Shown here: positions 26,801 to 41,800 of the stretch, piece after piece
Layout: every line of letters starts with the position of its first letter
How positions within the stretch are numbered: the stretch's first letter is position 1
Assembly: GCA_030562195.1 (NCBI GenBank)
Contig: JAUJPP010000003.1
Coordinates: forward strand, 20,367,398 to 20,431,397
Length of the DNA: 64,000 bases
From: Nipponacmea schrenckii
Lineage: Eukaryota > Mollusca > Gastropoda > Lottiidae
Direction: 5' to 3'
Program-made: the position numbers and the translations under genes
The notes under the pieces: generated by a model
What the model was told of the DNA's origin: nothing
Database searches by the model: none
Seen by the model: the letters and a program-made list of their open reading frames with translations, nothing else

Positions 26801-29800
26801 TCATTTGTCTTGATTCTAACTCTTGTTGCATGTTATCTGTGGGATTGTGGTCACTACTCTAATCTGAAATCAGTTTGACACTGGAATGATCAGCATCAGG
26901 ATTTACCCAACTAATAAAGAAAGATAATCATTCTTCAATGCATGTATATTGACATAGAACAACAAAATGGTGTTTACACTTGACAATCTATCATTTATTT
27001 TTATTTTTTGGTGCGCATTTCATTTTAGCAGGAGTTTCAAAAAATCATTGTCAAGCTAATTGACAACACAAATAAATAGTGAAAAATGTGTATGTGTAAT
27101 GAAGCTATATAAATACTTGTCACACCCCAGAGAATATTTATTAAAGTTACTTAAATAACATGACCTAATTTCTGGCTAGAATGTAAAATATTAAGTACCT
27201 TTTTCGACAGACTACATATGTCTTATACAAATGGGATTTTTGACTTCTACTCTAAAAATCAGCATAATGAATTTTCTTATTATATGAAAAGTAAAAGGGT
27301 AGTGTCTTCTGATCACTCTTATGCTTTAGCCCCATTCCTACTCAAAATGTCAACCAGCCTAGGAAAACATCCAGTAGATTTCATTATATATGCATATAAT
27401 AGTGTGAAACTAAGTGTAACCCATGAGTATGATTCTAATCTAAATATTATATTCAATGAAATTTAACTCATAGAATTCCCAAAGCCAATAACACAATATA
27501 ATAGATTAATTATAATTACTTATATATAGTTTAAAATACAAATCAACAGGAATGCCAAATATATTTTAATGAATTCTTTGATTATTTTAAAGAGATTGTT
27601 AGGGGGGTTTTGAAACTTATTTTGTGTATTTGGGATATTGATCATCAATTTGCATCTGTTGCACTTGGAATTCCAGAAAAATGTCAGAATGAAATTGGAA
27701 AGGTGTATTGTTTGCATATGCCCTATTCTCATGCGATTTTAAGAAAACCTCTTTACTATCCCTTTAACTCTTACCCTAGAAAAATACAAGTTGAAAGGGT
27801 AATAAATTGGTTGGATATGAATTTGATGTATGTTGTGAAGAATGTAGTCACTTGATTAAATGTGTAGGAGGAAGGCAAAGTTACTTTACAAATTAATTTT
27901 TTCCTCCGACAACTACCCATGTGCCACTTTATAAAATGCTTTATCTTCAGACAAAATTTAAAACAAAACAGTTCATCAAGAATTATCATTATCAGTTTCA
28001 AAAGGGCAAGCTGTTGTGAGGTTAATCATTTGGGAAATGGATTGCTTCATAAAAGGATGCTATTCTGTTATCACTGAAACAAATGAACAAACTTCATATT
28101 AATTGCTTCATTATAGACCTTTTCTTTTTGAAATAAGATAGAGCTCTATCAATGATACAAGCCAATTACAAAATATATATAATATTGTATTATGAATATG
28201 TGCATCATTTACAACCCCTTTTCTTTGCACTTAGATGTTGTATGTATGCATAATATATAATTTAGTATCTAGATGTTTTTATTTTATTTGATTTTCTTGT
28301 ATATTTTTATATTTAGATGGAAGCTGAGGTTTTGTATGCTTTTTCCTTCCGATTTTTTTTCCCTTTAAACTTATTTCTCTATTTTTAATCTTTCTTCACA
28401 TGATATAGAAGTTACATCTCTTATTTTTCTTTATATCAATTCTTAATATATAAGAGTAGTTGAAATTCTCAGATTCCAATCTATAAACATCTATTCCCCA
28501 TCAATTCTTATTATTCTTGCCTTCTTCATGTACAATTCTCTAGTGTAGGGCCATTATTGTTTTCTTTTAGAACAAATTCAAATAGGTGTCTCCAGAGTGT
28601 AATGTGGAACTATTTACGAGATAGCTAGATTATTTCTTTATAAGTTAAAAATGATAGACATTGATATAGGTAAAAAAGCACACTATATATGAATATACAT
28701 TTATTCACTGAACATTTCACATGCTCATACAGACAGCATTATCAAGAGGCCTCTATAATGCTGTCTGTATGAGCATGTGAAATGTTCAATGAATAAATGT
28801 TAGAAATAGTATATGTTGTGTTTCTTGATATTATAATGTATGAATGAACTGGGCTAAAATAATATAGTATATATTTGTTACTACCAACTATAGAAAAAAT
28901 ACTATTATTTCACAAGACCCCACCTACATTGAAACTATAACAATGACATGTGTTAATTTTCTAACACTTGGTGAGGTATTATTATATATTATATTAGGTA
29001 TTATTGTCAAAATGTTTTTTTTCGAAATGAGTGTGTCACAGTGACACAATATGGTGGGACTATTATCAAACATGAGGTCATGAAAAAAAAGGGTAGAAAC
29101 CCAACATCAATGGTAGATAACGTATGGACACTGTCACAAGTGAATAGGTGCTCTATAACAACAAAGTCCATTGTAACTGTCTATAATAAATAAAAATGTC
29201 TCAATGGTATATTTTTAAACAAAAGTTATTAAAATTTTAATATTATCATTAGTATTAAGCTCACCGTCTTTCTTATGACTTAAATAAGCATTTAAGGATC
29301 TCATTGAACAGATGGACCCAGAAGCATAAAGACTATATCAAGAATATTTTAATTAAACTCCTTTCCTTCATATTACTTGGTTACTATTTATATTTTATAT
29401 ACGAATTTCAACAGAATTCACCAGTAAATTGACATCCAGTATTTTCAATTATAATACTTTAAATTAAAATACTTAACAAATAGTTATATATAATGTGTAT
29501 GTGAAATCATATTTTTATTGAATCTCTGGTCAATATGACCTATTTTCACTTGAATGATAATTATAAATAGTATCCACAATATATTTCATTTCTATACAGT
29601 TTCCCTGAAATAAGAGATATAAATATCTTAATAGACCTTATTTACTTCAATGCTTCTTTTTAAATATGAGCAATATAAGTATCTCAAGCTCCTTGTGACC
29701 TTTTTACAATGAATGATTAGCTGAAATTCGTTGTATTAGATTTAAAACTGTAATCAGACCTTTAATACATGTAATACTTGATCAATACACATCTTCATAT

Positions 29801-32800
29801 TTCTATAATAAGGCTATTAAGATATCATTATACAGCCTTGATATTGACGTATACATCCCATCTTCTTAATCTTACAAACATGCACCAATTACTAGGCATA
29901 TCAAAATAAACTTCTGATTTTTCGGTGAATTTGAGACATAAAGGAAACAGATTTAAATTTCAGAAAAGGAAATCCAAGGTATTATTTTGGTTTGGCCTTA
30001 ATATAATTTAGTTATCTTGGTTTCACAAGTAGAAGTCATCTTTCTTAAAAGACTCTTATCAGCTAAATATTTCATACATCAAAATTACTGAAGCATGGTA
30101 CTTTCTCTCTTGTCCACGCCCAAAATATTTTGGTAACTAAATCAATATTGGACTTTTTGTCACATTAACAAGTTTTTATGTATATCAGTTAATTAGGGAA
30201 AATATACCTGATATTGTCATATTGATATTTCATCACCATGGAAACTATTTTTGATTCCATGTATTCTGATATTTTGTATCATCATTTCAAAATACTTTAA
30301 AACTGCTGGCTTATCATTGGGATTTGAATACTTTTAATATATGTTCAATATGGTTGTAGTAAGTGGTTTTTATTGGTGTAAATTTATTTTTTTGGTGGAT
30401 TGGTTTTTACATAGGGCTATAAATTTAGGAATTTTAAACTTAGTTAATACAATATTTTTACAGTCTTATTTTGTATTAGAAATGACTCTCACTGTAATGG
30501 TGCATATTGTATTTTGTGAGGACAATAGATTACTGATTAGACATCTTTTGGGGATAACAAATTTCGAAATGTTAACATGTTTATTTTGTGTTTTCAGTTA
30601 AAAGAGTTAGAAACATTATATTTTCAAGATGGTAAAAGGAGGATAGATTTTGTTCTGACCTACAGGGATGATGATAAAGATAAAGAAAAAGACAAAAAGA
30701 TTACTCGTAGAAAATTGTTTGAAGAGAATTTACAAAAGGATGGATTGGAATTGGAGTATGAAGAGCGAGCTGTATGTATATTTATATTCATATTATGATT
30801 TTTTGGCTTACATTGTAGTTTTTGTATATAGCATTTTAAATTTAAATGTTTATAATTCAACTAACAGTTGATCATGTAGCCTAGTGATTTTGAATTTTGT
30901 TTTTAAATTTTTGCTTCTTAATATTAGTGGGTGAGCTTATAACAAATGGAAATAGATATATATATAGGCATTGACACATCATATAGTGGTTATTTGAAGG
31001 TTGCACTTTTCTATCAAACGGCTTGTGTATGCACCCCAATGTCAATTTATACAACATTGAATTTCGGAGCGGTAAATTTCAATGGAAAGGTTTTAATCTG
31101 AAGCACGCTAGCATGGCATCAATGGGTGTATGGTATCAGATAATTTATATGATATGGTCTGAAAGTAAAAATAACCACAGTAGGAACTATATTATGCATG
31201 ATGACAGTGGTTGTTAAATGTTGTGATATTTTACATTGCTGTGGTACAGTGCTGTTGTCTTATAATTATTCATGATTTGTGATTTTAAATAGTCGTTGTT
31301 GTCATCTCATGATTTCAAATGCCTTTTTACAATTTTCCCCAAAAATCTTAAATTTGATTGAAACAGATAAATCGAAAAGCTTTGAACAAGAAAGCTCTAA
31401 GAGGTTGATTAATTTAACATATCTAATAGATGAATGTGCTGGGTATTAAAGTATATAACTGAGATAGCTCTGAGGCCTTATTGTTGAAAACATACGAGAA
31501 TATTATCCAGATTTTTAAGAAATACAGTTACCAAAATTTACTCTACTATTTGAGCTTAAAATTATAACATACTGGTAAGCAACTGGTATAAATCTAGAAA
31601 TTTTAGTTTATTTTTTAATGCTCAGCTCATGTTGATTTCATAATCTGCTTGCACATTGCATTTTCTCTATTTTCTATTTTACTTATAATGTTGTTGGTGA
31701 TATATTATTGTGGATTGTGCATTCTGGTATTGTTATTGATGGGTAAGTAATATGTAGTAACTGCTACTATTATATATAGTGTAGTTCTAGTATATAGTAA
31801 TAGTATTGAATTTTTAGGAAATTTCTGTACTAAACATATAATATACATATACATATATTATAGCAATGATAGCAATTTACATAATCCTACTGAAACACAT
31901 TGCAAATGTGTATTTAGAATCTACGATCAACAAAAAATCAACATCAATTGATCATTTGGTTTGAAATGCTTTCTTTGACTTCAATACTATAACAATTATA
32001 TATAGTTCATGTTTCTGTATTTTTGTGTTTAACTTTTCTCTCTAGTTATAATATAATAACCTTTAAGCAGCAATAACCCCGTTTTGTTTTCACAGTTGTC
32101 CTAAATTTATGACATACAATTTACAATTTATCTTAAAAATTTCTTTCTTATGATTGGCATTTTTTGATAATTTTTTCATAGAATTGAAGAGCCTTGAGGT
32201 AAAATGTAAAAAAAAAAACATTTTAGTCAATAAAATTAGTAGTTAAAATGTGATTAGACTTATTTCAGATACTTAACTACCTGATGTCTATTAAACTTTA
32301 AAAAAATTGATATGCCCAATTAAATATTTGATATCTCAAACAATTCAAAGCTGACATTTTAATATTAATATGTCTAATTTGGTTTGGTTTTGGTTCTATC
32401 ACAGTGGAAAAATCACTGAATATTCTACTGAAATTCTATTTTCACTATGAATGTAAGCAAAGTTACAAAGGTAATGATCCAAAAACTGTTAAGTAACCTG
32501 TTATCAACTTATTGTATTTCATATCTGTGAGAACAGAGCTTTATATTGAAGCTTATCATACCAAATTGATTACAGATGCTTAGAATCTGGGCCTAAATTT
32601 CAATCTACTACTGATTCTTTTTATACCATTTTACAGTATGCCCTATTAGAAGCTTATCTAATTTTCTTAGAAATTATTTTTCCAAAATGAATTCTAAGGA
32701 ATAAAAGAAACAAGAAATTAATGTTACCTTATAGAAGTTAGATATAGAGAGCTAAAACTGCTATCTGCCATAGAGTTTAAATATATGTTTGCATGTTTGT

Positions 32801-35800
32801 AAATAATTTATATGTTGTTTTTTTCAGACTAATTTTGTTTTCATAAACAATCAGTAAATTTTGCATGCATGTTTTTTATGTTGGATATTGGTTTTTGAGA
32901 CACTTAATTCATTTATTATTCTTTTCATCTATATTGACATCATATATTGACATCATATATTGACATCACCTTATATTTACCTTTTTACATAAATAATTCA
33001 TTTCCAATTGGTAATGAGTGAAATCCCTTCAAGTAATTGCATATTTATATATATTCCATGATACACATAACTTATTCATTATCAAAATCCAGGAGGTTTT
33101 TAAACATCTATTTCATCAGGATAATGCGTCAAAACTACAAGGGCAACATATTTTCTTGTAAATTCTTGCATGGTTTGTGGAAATTGAAAAAAGAATTATT
33201 GCTTTCACATTAATGTTAAGTAAGTTTAAGTATCTGGCAAGGTACATAAAAAAGAAACTTCTTTGAATAAAACTGACACATATTCTACCCTTTCAAAATT
33301 GTCATCGATGTTAACATTGTTTGATTATATTTTCAGCGTAAAAAGAGTGATAAAGTTCGTTTTGTCAAAGTACATTGTCCATGGGAAGTTCTTACTACAT
33401 ATGCTGAAATTATGAACATGAAAATGCCTCTAGCTGTAAGTATAAATGAAATTTGGTCATTTCTTATATGTATGTAACATTCAACTATTTAATATGTCAT
33501 TGCCACTTATTTTAGATTTGCATATAAAACAAAATGACATGAATGAGTTTGATGTTCTACTTTTCTTTAATTGTGATCTAATGAAAGCGAGCAACACCAT
33601 GCCTTGTGTAATGACGCTTTTTCCAGGTCATCTTTTTTTGACCTTCATGCTCACAGACAGAACCTGTTATTGGTCTCACTGAAAGGGCAGAAATGTAGGT
33701 GTTTTTAGGCAAAGAATGGTGGTTTACATTAGAATATATAAACTGATTTAAATAATTTACATGTTGTATATTCCATTGAGTTATCTGGAATTTCAGTATT
33801 AAATCAGGTTTATATACTCTCAATTGTGTTTACAAGACCCTAACTTTAACTTGTATAGATATACACCAAGTATAATATTTATTTTCTGTAGGAAAATGAT
33901 TTAGAGAATGATGTAACTTCTTGTTGGTCAAAATGTCCAACACCATTTGATGTAGATGAAGATTATCTACCACCAGTGGCTGATTATTTTACAGCTGCTT
34001 TCTCTAGAAGTAGAGCAGATCAGTAAGTTTTTGTGTTACCTCCCTTATGTTACTACAGGGCCAGCTAATTTAGTCTTCTTCTATCTTTGGAACCTAGTGT
34101 TACTTCATACTTGCTGAATAAAAATGCGTTTAGAGTAGATGATTTTTTACAGGCGCTCCTGTTCTATCCTAGATCTTCCAAGTCTTCTCAAATATATAGC
34201 ACAAAAATATCAGGTGCAAAGTTAGGTATAATACTGAATAGAATTTGTTTACCATCACTATAGACTAGTGTTTTCTGTGGGTAAAAAGTGAAAGTTTAAA
34301 ACTGACTGGAAAGAATAATTTGTATATTCTATTTTATTTTTAACAGGGGATTGTAAGATTTCTTTTTATAATCGTTTGTATTTATGAGTTTGTATGTTTT
34401 ACATTTTTACTAGGCATGAAAAATAAAACTTCCGTTTCAAACATTGAACACCTAGAAACTAAAGTTAGAAACTAATATAAAATATCAAACTAGCATAACA
34501 AGAATACAATTTGCTTAATATTTTGGATTTGATTTGTTGTATTCTTTCTTCATTATGGTTCAATGTTATTGCATTGTTTGTTTTGTTTGTGTCTTAGTTA
34601 AAAAAAAAAAAACAACATACACTGGACAAAAGATAGTTTTCATTGAATTCACTTTACCAAATAACAAAAAAAAATAGTTCTGGAAAATTTATTATGGTTG
34701 AATTATAAACAGCAATCATTTTCCGTGATTTAAAATCTAAATGAATTGTAATAGCAATATTTCATTCTTCACAATACACAGCGGAAGAATTTTAATGGTT
34801 AAAATAATTTTACACAAATTGAAAAAGAATCCATTCTATTATACAGAAATTTGTCCGGTTGTTTAATTTGCATGGCATTTGGACAAAGTAGTTTTCTACT
34901 TATTTTGTGAATGAGATAAAGATTAGTTAGCATTCAGTGCAGTTTAAGTTTGTAAATTTGAATATAAGATTAATATATTTAAGTTTAATTTCAATGTTTC
35001 ATTGTGTTTCTCCCGTCATCCTCAGGCGCTTAGTGATAAAAAATTTTGATCATAGATATATATAATCATTTATTATTAAGTTATCAAATCAGATAAAGAG
35101 CTTTATTCGTATATTACTGAAAAATATACAAAATTTGTAAAAATAACATACAATTGCTGAATGAATAAGTACACAAAAAGTATATTAAATCTTTAATTGT
35201 TATTTTCAGCAAATATCAATTGTATTTTATTTTAAGAGTTTTGTACTTTTTATCATTTCCTTTATGGAATTTACTGATATCTAAGTTTCCTAATGTTTCT
35301 GGTATTTGCTTATCACTACTCATCAGTAAAAACAGTACACATCTGATATGACTCAAAATTACTCAATTCATCAATGTTTCTAACCTGTCCTCTAAATATT
35401 GTTTGTTGTGAAACATTTCTGTGCATGTTCCCCTAACTGATGGCTGAGTTCAAGTGCAATATCATATAAAATGTAAAAAGTACTGCAGTATTGCTTGTAG
35501 AGCAAAGTAAATCGGTCTTCTGCTTTGCAAAATAAATGGCATACCACTAATGTAACAAGATCTGTCCTCTATTTATCCTCTAACTGTATCCTTTTTTGAA
35601 GTCCTAAATGCATTTTGTTGTGTTATTTGTACGCAATTCACTTTTGTTTTAGGTTACACGCATGCTCACAATTAACATCTATAATCTTGTGTTTAAGTAT
35701 ATTGATTTATCCAATTGCATTACACAAACACGATATGGTCAACAGGTTTGGAAATTGAGGTTACCTATAACAGTAAAACAGGAGAAAACTATAGAATATT

Positions 35801-38800
35801 CTACTGAATTTCTTACCTCTATTCTAATAGACAGTCTTCATTAGCCCAATTAGATAATTAGACTTTGTTGATGAAATAAATATATTTCCATTTTGTTAAA
35901 TTCTTAGTATAATAAAAGAATTAAGCAAGTTGATATTGTTATGATTTATTTGTTCTTTTAGATTTGTGATAGAAGATCAAGAGACATTCTTCTCCTCAGC
36001 CCAACGTAGTTTGATAGCCTATGAGGTATTGAGTAGATGTGTTTATGAAACATCAGTGGGTGAAAAGAAGAAGAAACGAATTGGTAAGTTGATCAGAATA
36101 GCTATCAAATGAATAGTATTTTTTATTATTATTTACATGTATTAAGAAAGCTAAAATCTAATTTTTTATAACAGTCACATCAAAACAAAAAGTTAATTTG
36201 ACAAACTTTCAAAAGCCATGTCTTTAGACCCTAACTTATTAGATTAAAATTATATGCAAATAAAACTGAACAAAAGTTAAATTAGATTTTCATTAGATAA
36301 TTTACTAAGTAGTTTATTAAGGTATTAGCCTATTAGATGTAGAAATGTAGGATGTAAAACTCCATTCATATCATTTCATTGTCTTAATGATATGAATGAA
36401 TCAGTTGTAATTACAGTTAAAGATAAAAATATAAACTTGGTGTTAAATATTACAGGTATAAAGAATTTAGTTAATGCTGGTGTGTATACTTCGGCTTTTC
36501 CCTTACATGAGGTACATTACAAATTATATTTTTACATTTCAACTCTTACTTATTTCAAATTATTTTGTTTTTTACTGACAAACCAAGCACTGAAACTTTA
36601 GGTAAATGAACTCCTAGAGAGTGGTGCCTAGTTCACTTATTTTGTTTTCAAAGTGGCATCATTATCATTGACTCTGGTTTTCATCAAGTTTCTTCAAGTT
36701 AAGTCTAATTTTGACAAGCATAACTTCTGAACATTGTTAGAAAGAAACAACCAGGTCTATTGAAAGGCATACATTTTATTTAACATTGTTGTTTAGTGAC
36801 TTGTATTATTAAAATATTTTATTTTCAGGGTGAATATTCAAGTCCTCATTCTTTACTAACTAAAGGAAAAGCAAATGATAGACATGTAAGTTATTTGGTA
36901 TAGTTGTTTGATGTTTAAAGTGAAACACATATCAATGTATATATTGTTTTGATAGCACACTTAGAATTTCCTAGTGCATTATTCAACAAAACATGATTTT
37001 AAACAAAACTTATTTAAAATCAATTTTACTGATTTACAAATTAGATGACTAGAACACTAAAATCATCTTAAAAAGTAAAGTTTTCAAGAATTAGGTCCCT
37101 GATGATATTTCTGTTGCTAATACAGAATATTTCAACTTACTGACGAAAAAAACTTCAACAAACATAATAAAGAATTGTTTGATAACTGAATGCACTTTTT
37201 ATTCGTTATACTGCTTTACGGTACTTATATCAACTTACTTGTATGTATCTAACAGTTGTTATATGAAACATGGGCTAGACCTGGACGATGGTATAAATTT
37301 CAACCACTGGATCACATTCGTAAATATTTTGGTGAGAAGATAGGAATATATTTTGCCTGGTTAGGATATTATACAGGATTATTGATACCAGCAGCAATGG
37401 TTGGACTAGCAGTATTTCTTTATGGATGTATTCAGTTATTCCAGGATGAAGTTCAGTAAGTTATTAAATAGTTACAAAAAATTATGAATACTATTGTAAA
37501 TCATATAAAACCTGAATTTGAATATTATGGTCGATCATGAATCTTTTGATAGGTCATGAATTTTATGATAAATCATGAATCCTATGATATATTATGATAA
37601 TAATGATAGATCATGAGAATGATAGTAGATTATGAAGCTTACATGACTCTTAAGGGTTTATTTCTTATGGTAGATCATGATTCTTATGGCAGATCATGAT
37701 TCATATGGTAGATCATGATTCATATGGTAGATCATGATTCTAATGGTAGATCATGATTCATGTGGAAGATAATGATTCATATGGTAGATAATGATTCATA
37801 TGGTAGATCATGATTCATATGGTAGATCATGATTCATATGGTAGATCATGAAAATAATTGATAGGGAATATAATAAATTGTGATCTTATGATAGCTATGA
37901 ATTTTATTGTGTATTATGATACATCATATGTGAATTTGAATGTATGATAAATCATGATTATCGGAATCTACTTACAGGCAAGAAATCTGTGATGTAAATA
38001 TTATGGGAAATACAACTATGTGTCCTCTATGTGATGAAAGATGTACCTATTGGAAGTTAAAGAAATCCTGTCTTTATACAAGAGCTACCTATCTGTTTGA
38101 TAATGAAGCTACTGTTTTCTTTGCTGCTTTTATGGCACTGTGGGGTAAATATTAAGCCAAACTAATTTATGCTGTTAGAAGTGAAAGGATGCAAAAAAAT
38201 GACAATAGAAATTATCAGAATTTTTATCTGAATATTATTATTAATAATAATAATAATATAATAATTTTCTTTCTAATTAATAATTATTATTTTTAGCAAC
38301 ATTTTTCCATGAGATGTGGAAAAGAAAACAAGCTGAGATAGAATATGATTGGGATGTGGCTGATTTTGAGGAAGAGGTAAAAAATATTACAAGAAACTAA
38401 CTTCTTCTAGAGTCAAAAATATGAACTAGAATCTGATCACAGGTTCATAATTTGAAATAGACTTAAAAGTAATACTACTGCTTAAATCCAGCATAATATT
38501 GGATATCTCTAATTTGGTCAATTAGAGTATATTTTCATCAGTTGCCATTACTAAGTGCCATGGTCAAAAGATAGAATCTGTATATAAGACAAAATTGTTT
38601 AATATACAATATACTAACCTAAGTCATTTAATTGAAATATGCCTCTAAGCGTGTTTTGACAAATAGTAAATCCAATGATGCAGAAAGACTCATGTTGGCC
38701 AAATTTTCTACTAGAACCAAAGGTGATTGTTGTAGATCTCTATGTTAGTTGATTGTTATACAGATATTTCATATATTTCACAATAGGAAAATATCCGACC

Positions 38801-41800
38801 TGAATTTGAGGCTCAAGTTTCTACCACTAAAACGAATCCCATCAACCAGGTAATGTCTTCTATATTTATACTAATGGTTATTAATAATGATTGCTAAATG
38901 TGTGATTTTTGAAATAATTAACATTTTTAGTTATTAATTCCCTTTATAATTTTAATATTAGATTATTGCTCCAAGTTGTTATTAAAGATAGTCTTTCAGT
39001 TTGAGAAGCACTTGCCTCTTTAGTTTTGTTTGCTCATATATTTTTGGTATAATTCAACTTTTTTAGGCCTAACCAAAAGTGAAATTGTTGCAATTAAAAC
39101 TCAATTATGTTTTGAGTGAATTTAAAAGTGTAAACAATGATGTATACACTGTCTCAAATATAAAAAGATAGATTAGAACCATGTTAAGCAATTATATGAA
39201 TTGACTTTTTTTCATATTTGGTTTGAGTTAAAAATATGTATCATGCAGAATGACTAAATAACATAAGGGCTTCTTTACAGTGAAAATAATAGTAATTTTG
39301 TGCCTGAGAAAGTAGAATTAATCCTTTAGTTTGTTGAATGAAAGTTATATTATCAGATTTTGTGCACCATTAACCCCAATTTTTATTTTTGATCACACAT
39401 ATTGCAGGTTACAGATTCCACCTTTCATAGAAATAGAGTAAATTTAGTTTATTTTTAGTTCATTTTCTTTTCATTCCATCCCATTTTGAATCCATGCGCT
39501 ATTTTGTACAATCTAGTTTTAATAAAAAGAACTTTTGATATTGAAGTAAACTTGAATCAAAAAAAAATATCAAAGTTCAATTATGAATCTAAAACTTTTA
39601 TTTAGTTATATAAGATGTTACAAGCTAGAACTTTCAATTTTTTCCTTTTTTTTTTTTTGGAGGTAATAGGGTTTTGAACATATTTTTTTTTTTTTTGCTT
39701 CTTATCCACCCAACTTCTTTATTTTGTCCACAGTGTTTAATTTAAACCAAAGATGTCGGATTAAAAAAAAAAGATAGAATACAATTGATAAAAAAATATT
39801 TTGATGTAAAAATAACGGTATATCTGACCTGGAGTTAAAAAAATATTATTTAGAGTATACTAATATAGGAACACATAGTAGAGCAATGTATAAAGTTGAA
39901 ATTGAATCAGCATGACCTTATATGTTTATAAAACTAGATTGTACCCATTGTCTTGTGTTTATGTTTTATATATATATGCATTTATCTGTTTTAAAAGTTA
40001 CTGTTCATTTCTGTTTTGCTTGAATTTTAAAAGAAATATTTTGATGTTTTTGGCAGGCACAACTCCTTCTTTTAGAGGTAGTTAATGAATTTTTATTTTA
40101 ACACTGACTTCTAGATCCACCCATGACTGTCTAGAAAAGGGAATTTTGAATGTTGTATTGTGATTTTGTATATAATATTTGAGTGATTTTTTTGTGATTG
40201 GTAATATTTCACTGCATGTGTAAAACTTTTTTTTTTTTACTTTTTTTGTTGTTGTAAGTTCTGTCTAAATGTTGTAATAATTAGTCTAGCACAGACCTTT
40301 ATTGTTTCTAGAATGAAATCTATAGCCATAGGCCTACATACTAATGATACTCAGTGTTGTGTTATTCTGTACCTTGATTTAAAGACAATTTTGATTTTGT
40401 GTAAATTACTTCTGTCATGCTGCTTGCTGATTGATATAATATGTCTATCTAAAAGTAAATAGTATTAAGTCCAAAGTTAATCAGTAATTCTGAATCAAAC
40501 GGGTATAAGTTTCTGTATCAATGGAAATGCATTTGATATTAACATTTTAAGCATTGTCATTGTTAAATGAAAGTGATCTTTAAGTTGAGTTCTTGAAGAA
40601 TACGTAACTTGGTATCATAGTATGGGAAGTAATAGAATGATTCTTTCTCTGTAATCAGATTGTGACTGTGTTCAAATCATTGCATCTCAATAAATATATC
40701 ACAATTAAGAATTATGGTAAAAACCACTTGAGTGAACTATCAGTCAACTTCCATCATTTGTTATGGGACTTGACATGCTATGATCAGAAGTTGTCTTACA
40801 AAGGTTTCTCATTGAAAGCAAGAAAAGATCAAAAACAAATGTATAGGACAGGAAAATAGCCCTGTTTTCCAATTCCATGAAATGAAATTTTAATGCAATA
40901 ATTATTCTTGAAAATGTGTTTGAAACATAGCAGTCTTTAAGAAGCCAATTAAATTAATTGTTATGTTGTAGTAGAAATTGATGGCTTATAGATAATGTAT
41001 ATGTTGTAGTTATTCCTAACCTAATATAACCCTCTCAATATAGACAGCTAGTAGAAATTATTTTATGATAATGAGTTAGATTAGATATATTTTGTCAAGA
41101 TAATTTGCATTTTTGAATTTTATTTACACACCTTTTTTTTTCACATGATTGTTTTTTTGGTTATTTTTTTTCTATATTTCTATGGTTTACAAGTCATGAT
41201 TATCTCGGTCTGACATTTTTCTTTTCAGAATTTACTTTTCAGATGGACACATCTCTATAACAGAACTCTGCCCCTAGATTTATTTTTATAAGATGCTTTC
41301 AATGTCTGATTTGTCTTCATTATTATCAGACAGGGTGGATATCAAAATTTCACAATGGAATTTTTGATACAGCCCCATCTAATTCAGACCCATTTAACTA
41401 CTCACAGATTTAAAATTTTGACATTTTGAAAGAGTATCAGAAATGAAGAGTAATATTATTTCAACAGAAAATAAATTATTGCTATATTGACATCCTTGTT
41501 CCAATTCGATAACAACCTAGTTAAGTTTTGTGAATGGAGTTTTCTATGTTCAAATGCTGAATTTCTACTTGTAAGATTTTTAATTTATCCTTAATTATTC
41601 TACCTATTTTCAGCTCGATGAACCACATGTCAGATTCCTGTCAAAATTAGCAAGATTTACATCATCATTTACTGTGGTTATTTTCATGGTAAGTTTTTGG
41701 TTTACCTGTACCACAACTTTATCTGTACTTGTCATGAATTGTTGTCAACGTGTGGTTCTTCATTATATTTTGATGGTCATGATGCATCCATCTTCATAGG

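Noticed and set aside
27218..28001. Several 70-82-codon ORFs in the intron between exons 7 and 8
   Set aside because: Overlap on opposite strands, low-complexity AT composition, no family motifs or splice sites in phase.
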